From contig JACSVZ010000037.1 in assembly GCA_014706295.1 (NCBI GenBank), forward strand, positions 4,774,001 through 4,838,000: 64,000 bases of DNA, given 5' to 3'. This stretch comes from Lycocorax pyrrhopterus obiensis (Eukaryota > Chordata > Aves > Passeriformes > Paradisaeidae). The number at the start of each line of letters is the position of its first letter. Within the stretch, counting starts at the first letter, position 1. The notes below the pieces were generated by a model that had not been told where the DNA came from, searched no databases, and saw nothing but the letters and a program-made list of their open reading frames with translations. Of this stretch, positions 1 to 12,300 are shown piece after piece. Made by a program: the position numbers and the translations under genes.

Positions 1-238
1 GGGTTCTTAAGGAAGAGAATAAAAAGGAAAAGTAAAGACATAAAACAAGTACAGGAATTACGGTCCCACAAGACTATGGTATTCCTAGCTTTAGGCCGTC
101 ACTGAACTGCTTCTAAAGTTCCAGCAGAATATATTTCTTTTAGGGTTTTAGGATTTCTTTTCAGGGTTGGGTTCAGAGCACAGCAATCTTCATTAAAACC
201 ATTCTGGGGTGGCTGATTTCTGGTTTTTTTTTTTTAAG

Positions 239-329
239 CTTTTTACATCGACATGATGAAGCTTTCTCAACAGAACCTCTCAAAAACAACGGCCGAGGGA
301 CTCCCCTTGGGTTTTACCATGTTCAGAAT
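239..329 (+). CDS. KIF1B: KIF1B coding exon (first in window)
   Basis: Starts with the third base of a codon after a T-rich acceptor ending AAG, and reads [20 protein letters not shown] and on to YHVQN. Donor GTAAGT. Confidence 0.93.
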
Positions 330-3300
330 GTAAGTAAAGCTTTCCATGAGCAGTAACTGCCTGTATCAGCACTGGGAGTTGTGTGTGGCCCTCAAGGCCG
401 GGGGAATTCTTAAGAATAGACAGTAATAGGAGTGATCAGGTGAATGATGTAATCCCCACCACAAAGCAAAACACAGAATGATTCTTTGTGGCAAATTTAA
501 CTCTTCTCTTTCACCTCTACTTCCTGCCATTGAATTCTGTGTTTCCTTTCCAGGATGTTCGATGAAAACAGTCTAGAATTCAGGAAATAAAATATATGTG
601 TGAATAGCGGTGCTCATGATCTCAGATGAACTGGATATATCTATTTTTATGAACTGTGTAATCCTTTGGTTACATGCAGCCTCCTCTTCTCCTACTTGAA
701 ATGCCTGGTACTGAGGCTTTAATTTTCTCCTTTATCAGAGAGTAGAATTAATACTAAACCAAAAGGGAATGCAGTTGCTTTTACTGTGAGTGACATTAAG
801 TGGTATGAAAAATACAGACTCCTAAAAGAGATTTCCTTTTTTGAATGTCTCATTTTCTTTCCTCACTTTTGAAATAGATTGCTGTGGAAGTGACAGAATC
901 GTTTGTGGAGTACATCAAAACAAAGCCTATTGTCTTTGAAGTCTTTGGACATTATCAGCAGCATCCTCTCCACCTGCAAGGACAGGATCTCAACAGGTAT
1001 TGGTCACTAGCCTGGCATAAAGGCACTTGGGGATCATGCTCAGGTTATGCAGTTTTTTGTACCCCTGAAATTGTGCACCACACCTTCACAAGCAGAATTC
1101 CTGATGGAATGGCCGAGGCCTGTTTACCCAGTGTAGTGATTGATGGAATTGTTCTGCCATCTCAGACGTGGGAGGCTGTTCTGCCAGTCCACCTACAAAC
1201 ACCTTGGTGATTGGAGCACTGCACTGGGAACACTGGGAACTCCAGCAGTGATCTGTGAGCCCTGGGAAAACCTCAACAGTGCTCCTAGGATTGGTTAAGT
1301 TAGAATAGCAAAAGAGCATAGGTTAGTCTGAGAAGTGTGCTGAGCCCCCTTGTTTTCATGACAGGTGATATTTACCTGTCTTCATAGAATTGTGAGGATA
1401 TTTTTAGAGACAAAAATAGGTGTGTATACAAAGGTGCATGTGTGTGCATTTGTGTATATTTCTTATGTTTAACTGCCTCTGTATTGATAACTCTTCATTT
1501 CTCTGTAGCCCTCCACAGCCTTCTCGAAGATTCTTTCCTCCTCCTATGCCACTGTCAAAGCCAGGTGAGAACAACTCTCTAATTCTGTACATCACAGGTC
1601 TGCTACTAAAAATGGAGTTTGTAGTGTATTCCTGAGGTATCCAGGACACAAGAAATGTAAATGAAGTGAGTGGTACAAGGGGCACTGATCTGTCTTTGCT
1701 GGCTCTCTGCCCTCTTTATGTGTTTTATTTTTGTTTCTTCTCAACCTCATCTGCAGGAAGTGCTGCTTGGTTCATTAGAGGGTAGAATGCCATTCCTGAG
1801 GTGTTGACCATATTCCATGAGATCTGGCTATGGCTCTTCCCGTGCTTACTGAATACTTGACTGGAAATTTGCTTATTCATTAATTGCTTCATCTTTTTGC
1901 TCTCTCACATTCTCTTTTAGTGAGTCAGTCTTGTTGAAATGATCCTTGGTTTTCTTTGCTTAATTGGAATAATGCATGCTGAACTCTTTTGTGATTTTTT
2001 TTTTCCATTTCACCTTTAATTTCCTCCTTCTCCATCTTTCTCTCACCTGCATTTTTCTACCATCCTTTTTTTGTGTGTGTTCCATTCCCTCTGCAGACCA
2101 TGAAAGGAAAATTGAGTTGATTAGGTACCTTATGTCTGGCTATGTAAACGTGCATGTGCTGAACACGTTCTCCGAGCATGCCAACGTGCTCGCCTCCTCT
2201 GCCGTGGCTGCTTTCCAGGATGGAGCTGACCAGCTGCCACCTTTTCTCTTTCTGCCTGTTCCCAGTTGTCAGAGTGAGAGGGCTCCTAAACGAGATGGTT
2301 AGTAGCCAAACTTGGTCTGTGATAGATGTAGAAGTAGTTCAAAAATGTGCTTCAAAATTCCTTTTTCCTTCATCATGTAGTATTCTTAGGAGTAGAAGCT
2401 GCCATGGTTGTGGTCATGGAAGGATGATGCTGTGCTTAAATTTAGGGCTCTTTTAGAGAGAGCTACAGAGACAGTCTGTAGACTCCAGTGTGCTGGGAGT
2501 CACAGATTTGTGTGTCACTGCATCTGTTCCCTGAAACTTCCAGGACCTCTGATTTTTTCTGTGTTCTGCATAGAGTTTTGTGATACTGGGATGAGAAATG
2601 CGTATGAAAACACAGGCAGGTATAGAGGAAACAGTCTGCTGTGTTCTGTATAGGTTTCCTTTTCACTCATCTTCCTTTTCTGCCACTAACAGTGCTGTTC
2701 CTCACTTCCATTTGTATTCTGTTTTATTTAACTAAAAAAAAAGTCATGCTTGTTATTAATTGTACCAGAGCAAGTCTGTGAGAACATCTAGAACCAAACT
2801 TTCATGTATAGTTAAATGTGTCTTTCTGTTGTTTTTCTCTTCTGGCGCTTTTGAGTCTCTCTGCTTGGCAGTAAACTTGAGTAACTTGTGTGTTTGGTGT
2901 TCCTCTGGCTGTAGTGAGTTCATGTGCAACTGCATGAGATGATTGGGGCTAAGAGAGTTACTACCCTGAGTAATGTATGGGAAGGTAAATGATGAGCCTC
3001 AAGCTTGCTACCTCACAGGATGGAGCTGTGCTGTGAATAACTGATTCCTGTAAAATGTGTCCCTCTGAGGCAGCTGCTATTTTACCTAGAAAAGAAACAG
3101 AACTCAAAAGAGAACACCCAGGCACACCTGTAAGGACCTGTTTTAACTGGGGGCTGTTATGTCCTTCCAGTGCATGGGAAATTAAGTCATGGTGGAAGCT
3201 GAAGGATACACAAAGGTGTGAAGGTGGGAGAACCTAAAGAACACCTGAGCAAGGAAGATTGGGGCTTGAGAGGTAGAAGGGGGAATAATTATTTGGCTTA

Positions 3301-6300
3301 ATAAAAGCAGTGAGGTTAGTATGTGGAAGAAGAAAAAAAAATGGAAAATCAGTTGCAGAGTTACAATAGTCCCAGTCAGAGTGTACAGAACTAAGCTTTT
3401 AAAATGTTCCCATTTACAAAAATGTAATGAGTGAACAGATAAGAGAAGGCATGTAATGATAACTAAAAGGTATGATGTGTGAGGGAGTATCAGGTTATTT
3501 CTAGAATTTAAGCTGTCTCTTTTTTTTTTTTTTTAACATGGTTTATACCTACATTTGTGTGAAAGGAATTAGAGAGGATCTGGCTGGTAATAATCACTAA
3601 TACCAAGAGATAAGGAGCCCAGAAACATACTTTGGCAGGATTAAGGCTCTGGAATAAGTCTTGTTCTGCCTTTTAAAATACACAATATCTTAACCAAGTG
3701 GTGCAGGAGTCTGGCAGTTTGTAACGTGAAGAAGTGAAGACTGAAGTTTTAAGTTCTGTTCTTTTCCTGTTTTGTGGGGAAGGTGAAATGTACTTTATGG
3801 GTGAGTAATGCTGCAGATGAACAGACCTCAGCAATTCTAAATCACAAGCTGTTAAGCCATAAAGCAACTGATGCACATTTGAGGAAACTTCTTGTCTGTG
3901 GATCCAGAGGGACTGTGTATTTTTCCAGGCTCTTTGGATGCACTTTTGTTTCATTATTTAACTTTTAATTTTTTTTTTATTCTAGCAACCTAGATTTAAA
4001 GAACAACACTTAGAGAAATAATGATTGCTGTAAGCAACATCATTTTCATGGTGTGGTCTGCCTATGTACATAGAATATGTAGGACCTCTGAAATGGCACG
4101 TTCCTGTGAGCCCTGAGTAAGCTTTACTTGTTCAGTCTTTGTAAACCACTCTTTTTTTCTTCCTTCTTGTTTTTCTTTCTTTAAGTGCCAGCTACAAAAC
4201 TGAATACTATGAGCAAGCCCAGTTTGGGCCACAGTGTGAGCAAATACGACCTTCTTGTGTGGTTTGAGATCAGTGAACTGGAGCCAACAGGAGAGTAAGT
4301 CCTGTATTAATAATATGTGTTTCAAGAACAGTGGTTTGTGAGATTTTTGGGGTTTTTTTCCCTTTGTTCTATTCAGACCAGGTTGATGTTTAGCAGTTGT
4401 CGTGTGTGGGGGCTGGCTGGTTTGTAGTGATGGGGTGTCAAATCTGCTGGCAATAGTTGTCCCCGTTGGAAAGGACCAAAGTGATAGAATGGCATTCTTT
4501 CGCACTTGGAGGGGTCTTTCCACTGTGAAATTCCAGGCACAGAGGCTGAACAGGCACCGGGAAAACTTCCCTTGTGTAGGCCATGAGTTTGGATTCTTTG
4601 GGACACTGGAGACTTTATGCTCCAGAAGTCACATAGCAGACCATGTTTTGTGTTCATCTCTGCTACAACGAAGGTTTTGCCCTGACAGGTCTTTAGGGGT
4701 TATATTGAGAAGTGAGTTCCACAGAGTTTTCCATTAGTACTGCAAGTACGGTGTATGATACTCCCACGTTTCACTGATCCTGTAGTGCCAGAAGGAGCCT
4801 GTCGGGACAGTAGGTAGAAGGACACACTCTTACGTCTTCAGCTGCTACAAGGAGAGGAAACTGCTGGCAGCAGAAGCTGCTGTGCTGGCACATCTTTCCT
4901 GCCTGTTGATTCACTGTCTCACACAGGTACATCCCTGCTATTGTGGATCACACCGGGGGCCTGCCCTGCCAGGGGACCTTTCTGCTTCACCAGGTACTGA
5001 TGAAAGCTGTGGAACAGCAAGTGTCATCTCTGCAGGGAGGGAGGGGATGCTGCTGACTGGGGTTTGCATCTCCTTTCCCACACAGCTGTGCAGTGACAGC
5101 GCTAGGGTCAGGATCTCTCAGTCTGTGCTTGGCCTGTTGGCTTTGGGCTACGAGGAGATTGCTTGGCCACCAGGATATTGCTGTTCCTGTCGCTTATCAG
5201 TGGGCATCCCACTCACGAAAGATGAAAGCCTTTTAAAAAGCAGGAGCCTTTGGGACCAGATTTGTGCCTTCATTGTTCTCCAGCCTCTCTAAGGATACAG
5301 AAAGATCATGAAGACTCAACTTCCATTTGCTCTCTCTCACTGCTTGTGGTTATGACACATAGTCTATGAAGTGGCTATATCTCAGTGTATCTTAAATGCC
5401 TCTTATAATCCTTAATAATATTTTGTCTTTAGCTAGATTATAAAGATAATCCTAGTTAAATATGGTATATAGGTTTAAAGTTGTATTTTTCCTACTCTGC
5501 CTTTGTGGAGTGAGGAGGGGGAAGCATTTAATTTCTTTTACATATGAGAATATAATATCCCTCGGAAGTGAATTTTAGGGCCCGGAAACAAAGAGGTGCT
5601 TGTTCAGTTACAGATTCGTTTAAATGATATTATTTACTTCACTTTTGCAGTATAAGCACAAAATAGACGATGTGTGAATACTTCACCAGTGTTTTGTTTC
5701 TGAACTCCTCCAGGGAATCCAGCGGAGAATCACAGTCACCATTATCCATGAGAAGGGCAGTGAGCTGCACTGGAAAGATGTGCGAGAGCTGGTGGTTGGT
5801 GAGTAAATGGTTTTGCATCTTGCTCTGTAAAGAAGAAAAACTATTACTGGTAATTTCTCTTTGTATCAGATTCTGTCATTTTTATGAGCATTGCCTGTGA
5901 GAGGAGGATTTTGAGAAAGATCTAGAGGAAAAACTTCCACTTAGAGCAACTTCCACTTAGAGCTGCTTGTTAATCATGTTGTCTGAAATGATATTTGGGA
6001 AAACAAATTCCTTTTGTGTTGCAGTTTGGATTTTAATTGATTCCTCCTCTTCCCCTTTTCAGGGCGTATAAGAAATAAAGCAGAGGTAGATGAAGCTGCT
6101 GTGGATGCCATTCTGTCTTTGAATATTATCTCTGCAAAATACCTGAAGTCCTCTCACAGCTCCAACAGGTAAGTGGAGGAAGTGAGCACTCCAGCAGGAA
6201 TCTGAAATTTGTTTGACCAAACTGGGTGAAGGATGAATGTGATGAAGCTGTTGGCCATCTCGTCCCAAAATGCCAAGGTTTAAGTTGTGGGATGAGTGCA

Positions 6301-9300
6301 TGGCAGCGTGGTGGAATAGGATTGAGGCCCTGGTGAAGAATATGTCTTATGTTTGCTTGTTGTCTGCAGACTTGTTTGCTGCTTCCTGTGGGGTTTTTCA
6401 CTTTGTTTTGTTTTTTAAGTCCACTTGTTCTGTTCCTCTCAGCTGTTGCTTTTTTGTTCTGCTTTTGGCTGCACTAACTGAAGCTCTTTCTATGTTTTTA
6501 CAGGCTCTTTCTTGATAAGGATATGCCTAGGTATTTTTTGTTTGCTTCCTTTGTACATAAAGATTCTTGAAAATAGAATGCTTTATGTCCCATTTGTATT
6601 GCTGCCACTTCCCTCTTAGCTTTTACTGAATTCTGTTAGCACACCTCTTAGCTCTTCCACAAGTAGTCTTCCTCTTCCTTTGTGTCAGAGGGTTATTCAG
6701 GTACAGTTCACTGGGGGACTTGTGAAGGTGAACTTTCCTTCACATGTGAGACTAGGAGAATTTCCTTTGTGCAGTCTTTCTGATTCTCTTACTGTGCCAT
6801 CAAATATAGACCCTTTCTGTAGTCCTTGCTATTTTCTTCCCTTGTCCTGTATCAAAGAACTAAATTTGGAATTTCTCACTGTCTCTGACTCGGTAATGCT
6901 GCTTGTTTGAAGTAGCAAGCCAAGGTCTGAATGATGAGGTTACTTGAATTGCACTGGTCAAATAGCAGTGGCTGCCATGTGACTGCTATTCAGCCTCTGT
7001 TCTGGGGCTGGATTTGCATCTGAAATTTAACCATATGGTTGCACTCTTTGGTTTACCCGCTGGCAGAGGAGCCAGACGTGCAGTAGCTGCTCAGGCTGGA
7101 TTCCTGTTTCACCTTCCCAGGGGGATCACAGCCAGGCACTGTGGCTGCACACCCTGGGGCACTTCGCACTCTGCTTTCTGTGCTCTGCCTCTGGAAAAGA
7201 GAAGACAGTCTTCAGTGCTCCCAGTTCACCACCTTTTACTAATGCTAAGATCCACTTAAGAATCAGTTTTAACTACACATTTAACCTGTCTCTCCTGTAT
7301 TCCATGCTTTGTGTGTTCCGTGCTCCCTTTTCCTCCATGTGCTGTTGGCTGTGCTGAAAGGAGTTTGCTCACTTCTGGTTTTTGTCTCCCTCTATTAACT
7401 ACTGTAGCAAGTTCTGGTTTGGACAGGCAAAGCTGTGTGCATTTACCTTCCTGGCTAGAAAAGATCCACTAAAATAACTGCCTCAAAGCTGTGCTTGACT
7501 TCACCTTGGTGTTTGTCCAAACATCATTTTACTGAAGAGAGTGGTAGTATTTCTGCACTGAGGAACATTTACACCTGTGTTCTCTCTCCATGAGGAGAAA
7601 TCTTGTTTGGCAAATGATTCAGAGCTGATGCCGGGGCTACATACAGTGGTTTTTCCATCTATGGACAGGCAGGTTTTACTTTCTCTTCCACCCAGAGAGT
7701 AGATCTGGAATTTGCTAGAGGTTTTGCAAGCAAAAAATTGCTTGCTGCCGTAACTAAGTCATGATGAAAGTTTAAAACGTAAGGACTCAATACAGATGTG
7801 TAAAGGCTTAGAGGACAACTGTGCTCTTTGTCTAATCTAACTCAAGTGAGGATTATTAGTTTACAGTGCTTCACAGTGTTTTTAAAGCTACCAATTACTT
7901 GGCCTTTAGATTATGTTTCTCTGTATTTTTAATAGAAACAACTTATTTATAAGTAGTTTCCTAAATATGGTTCTTCAGATGCAAACAGTATCTAGCCGTG
8001 TTCTCACTTGACTGCAGGTCATGGTGTCTTTATGTATTAGCTTGGAATTGTGTAATTGGTATCAGAAGAAGGGAATTCTTGGGAGCTCTATTTGAGGTTG
8101 AACTCTGTTTCTGACATGTCTGCTCTCAGGCTGTTTCATGTCTCTTTTTGTTTTGCTTTGTATTTTGTTATTGCTTCTACCCCCACCCTGCTGTTTGTCC
8201 TTTGTCTTTAGTTTCATCTTCTATTTTTCCAAGTTGGGAATTAGTACAGAAACTCTTTGGAGATGTAACTTATTTAAAAAAAATAATATACATGAAGCAC
8301 TTTCTTGCTTTTAGTACCACATCATGTGGACTCAAAATGGGATAAAAAATAGCAAGGGGATTTGGGAGGGAAATTATATAGAGGTGCTGAAGAATTAATA
8401 CCTTCTGTTTCTGTTACCAATGTGGAAAGGTGTGCTGAATTCCTGAATAGGGGCATAGGTCTTCTTTCCAAAGGGACCTTCCTGAGATCAGTCGCTGCCT
8501 GTGAGAAAGGAGAAAGCTCGTGTTTCCCCAAGCCCCTGCTAGAGAGGGGAGAGTGTAATGATGCCTTTAGATGTGGTGCTTTAGCTGTGCTGTGTGTGAT
8601 GCTCTCTCTCACTTTTTACTTGAGCCTTCTGGATTTCTGGGATAGACGTGTGGGAGCTTTCAGCTCCTCTCTTTCCTTGTACCAGACTGAAGAAATGTCT
8701 TACAGAAGTTTCTGTTAGATCTCCAAGTTTTCACTTGAAGCAAATAGGACATAGAAAGAAATATTTATACTTGAATATAGGACTTAACCCTACCTGAGAT
8801 TAGCTGTCAGAAGCTGCTGGTTTTATAGGACTAATACTTAGAGGGATCTCTTCTGTTGCTGTATGTTAGTCCTAAAATATCGTGTAGAATGAGTGTTGCT
8901 TATAAAAAAGAATCTTCCCATGCACTTTTAAGGTCTAGCTGGGCTGAACTGCACCTGAAGCAATAGAAATTAATTTTCTCTGTTTAGAAACAGTTGTTTA
9001 GTGCTGACTTCCCTGTAGTGCTATGACAGCTTTTGTTTTCTGCATTCCCTCTTTTCTCTTTTAGATGAGTTCTTTTTTGTAACAGGCAATGGTCTCTTAC
9101 ACCACACTGTTTGAGGTAGAAGTAAATGATCTTGGAAATAAAGAGAAGGTTTTTGCTTCAAGTGTTTGTTATCCACGTCACTGGAGGATGATGTCAGGGA
9201 AGAGATGCTTTACACTGAGTGATGAGAAGGCTGCAGAGGAACTCTTACTATTGAGTTTTTACTGTACTTTTTTTCCAGAACTTTCTACCGGTTTGAGGCA

Positions 9301-12300
9301 GTTTGGGATAGTTCCTTGCACAACTCCCTCCTCCTCAATCGAGTGACACCATATGGAGAGAAGATCTACATGACCCTTTCTGCTTACCTGGAGGTGAGAC
9401 ACCAGTGCCTTCCTTCTGGCTATAAACTATTTGAGGCAGGACACAGAGTGTACCCGAGAGAAATAGATTCAAAATTATTTGAATCCTGAAGCCAGTAAAA
9501 GTATTTATTCATTTTCTGAGAACAGGGTGGAAAAAATGTACTCACAGTTAACATCTTGATGTCAAGGTATTACTGCCTTGGAACACAAGAGAAACTGGTG
9601 ATCTTATCTTTCTGTGCCTTGTTTTATCTATCTTTGTATCTGAAAATCCACTGAAATCAGTGAACATTGCTGTGTAAGTACTGGTGTTACAAACAGTGGC
9701 TTAGCTCTTGGCTTTGTGTGCAAGACACTGTTGTTTTGTGTAGTAAAATTATTTCGCTCATCAGATGCATCAAGAAATTTGACAGCTCTCTTTCACAGAT
9801 ACACATATGAAAACCCTTCACCAAAGAACCAAACAAGAACAAATTTCAAAAGCTGTCCCACTAAGGGCAGGAGTGTAACTTGGCACAGTTGGCTGCAGCC
9901 ATTCACTCATTCATTGCTGCTGTTCCTCTTAGCTTGACCACTGCATCCAGCCTGCTGTTATCACAAAGGATGTTTGTATGGTGTTTTACTCCCGAGATGC
10001 CAAGATCTCCCCACCACGGTCCCTGCGCAACCTCTTTGGCAGCGGCTACTGCAAATCTCCAGACTCGTAAGTTCAGTTACAATTTTGGTGCTGATGTTTT
10101 TGGTCAGTATTTGTGTTTTCTCTTAGAGGATGTAGTTTAGTTTTCTTTATTTTTTTCCTTGAAACTCTACCTACTCAGCCTGGTTTTGAACCTTCTTTCT
10201 TGATTTATTTCAGTGAAACTCCGATGGTTTCTCTCTTTACTGACTTCTTTTCCAGACTGACAGTTGGGAAGAGGGATCCTTTTTTCAAGCTTGCACATAG
10301 ATGACCTTGATCCTGACCTGGAATTTACTGCAGCACCTGCTCTCCAAGTCCACGGCAGGGTGGGGGCGGGAACATGGGGAAATGCCATTTTTGGGGATCT
10401 TGCAGTCTGTCCTGGCTGTTTTGTGCAAGAGTAGAATTGAGATCTAGTTTTAACTAAAAACTATACTTAAAATTCTACTTTGGGAACCACTGAGCTAAAG
10501 CTGAAGCACTTTATTTCTGAAGATAATAAATAGTGTATTTTTGTTTCATCTGCTTTCCTGTGAACAGCAATCGAGTAACTGGGATCTATGAACTGAGTTT
10601 ATGCAAAATGGCAGACACAGGAAGTCCAGGTAAGCAGTGACTGGGTGTTCCACTGATAAATACGAAATACTGCAGAAAATTTCTCAGGCAGAATGGAGTA
10701 AACATTTCTGTCCTGATCAGAAGCAGTTTCTGTGTTTCATAGGAGCAATGGAATGTTGCTATTCCCTAAAATACTTACTCAGTCTTTTACTTTTGACTCA
10801 GGTCTGTGTTTACCATTGGTGAACAAGAATTCGACGTTTTCTGACATGGGTAACCCGGGACACTGAGCACGTGTACCTGAGTCTTAGACTTAGGGGCATA
10901 ATCCATGGCTCGTAACTAACAGTTGAGACTGGGTTTTGCAGCAGTAGAGCTTTTTCTTGTCTTTTGAAGATGTTGCTGATTTCTGATGCAAGCTTCATCA
11001 CTTGGAAGGAATGTAGTTCATGGTGTATCTGTGTATTTTTCTTCTAAAATGTAGAAACTGAAGTTCTTGTGTTGAATTAGACTGAACAGGAGTTTGCATT
11101 ATATCTTGCTCAGTAGAAAATATATGAATGAAGTAAGAAATCTGGACTAAATCAAGTATCTTTGGTTGTGTATTTGCAGTTAATGAAATCCTTGTGTTGT
11201 GTATTTCCAGCCAAACAGCAGAAGTGCTGGTTCTTTGCAAATTGCTGATTGTTTCTTAGTGACACCCCTCTGGTTATGGTTTTAACACATCTCGTGTTGT
11301 TTTTTACTGCTCAGGAATGCAGAGGAGGAGGAGGAAAGTCCTGGATACTTCTGTGGCATATGTGAGGGGAGAAGAGAATCTGGCAGGTTGGAGGCCCAGG
11401 GGTGACAGCCTCATTCTAGAGCATCAGTGGGAACTGGAGAAACTGGAGCTGCTGCATGAGGTGAGTAAAGAGATCAAAGTCAAGATTTAAATAAATTCTC
11501 CCAGCAGAGAAGATACAAAGTGTGTGTCTGGCTGCTGAGTAGAGTCTTCAGCTCAGAATCTCAGTGTATTCAACAAAGGCAAATTCAATTTCCAGTGCCA
11601 TTGTACGCTCCCCTGGGGAAAATTACTGGTATGAATAGTAAAGGGTTCCTAAGAATTCAGTGTCTGTAAAATAGGCACCTTCCTGGAGCAGACGATACTG
11701 ATTCCTTTTCTTACTAGGTGGAAAAAACCCGACATTTCCTTCTGCTTCGTGAGAAGCTTGGTGACAGCATCCCCAAGTCCCTGAGTGACTCGTTGTCTCC
11801 CAGTCTGAGCAGTGGAACCCTCAGCACCTCCACCAGCATTTCCTCTCAGATTTCGACCACGACCTTTGAGAGCGCGGTGACGCCCAGCGAGAGCAGCGGC
11901 TACGACTCCGCGGACATCGAGAGCCTGGTGGATCGGGAGAAGGAGCTGGCCACCAAGGTATGGCATGGGGCAACCATCCTGCTGACAGCTGGGGTGCCAG
12001 AGGGGATTGTAGGTCAATGACGAGCTTCTCAGATAGCTTGGTGAATATCCAATATTGTGACAGTTTAATTTTAACATCTTGGTTAGTGAAATAAGCCACT
12101 CTCACCAGCCAGTGCTTCTGGGTAGGTTTGGGCTGTGGCTGTATCTCGTTCCCCTGTGTTAGTGGTTCAGTAAAAACGTTCTAATTTTATCAAGTGAAGC
12201 AATTATTCCCCTCTTCTTCTGTGATTTTTCACAGCAGTTTAGAATTTGTTTTTTCTTTCATGAGCTGCCAAGTGTGTCTTGGCAAATTACTTCTTCAGTT

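Noticed and set aside
4062..4523. 153-codon minus-strand ORF
   Set aside because: Runs antisense across the KIF1B exon at 4186-4294 and its flanks; a shadow.
5930..5966. Short direct repeat AACTTCCACTTAGAGC x2
   Set aside because: A local duplication of about 16 bp in a KIF1B intron; too small to suggest function.
11649..12105. Minus-strand ORFs of 142 and 94 codons
   Set aside because: Antisense shadows of the GC-rich Ser/Thr linker exon of KIF1B (11718-11957).
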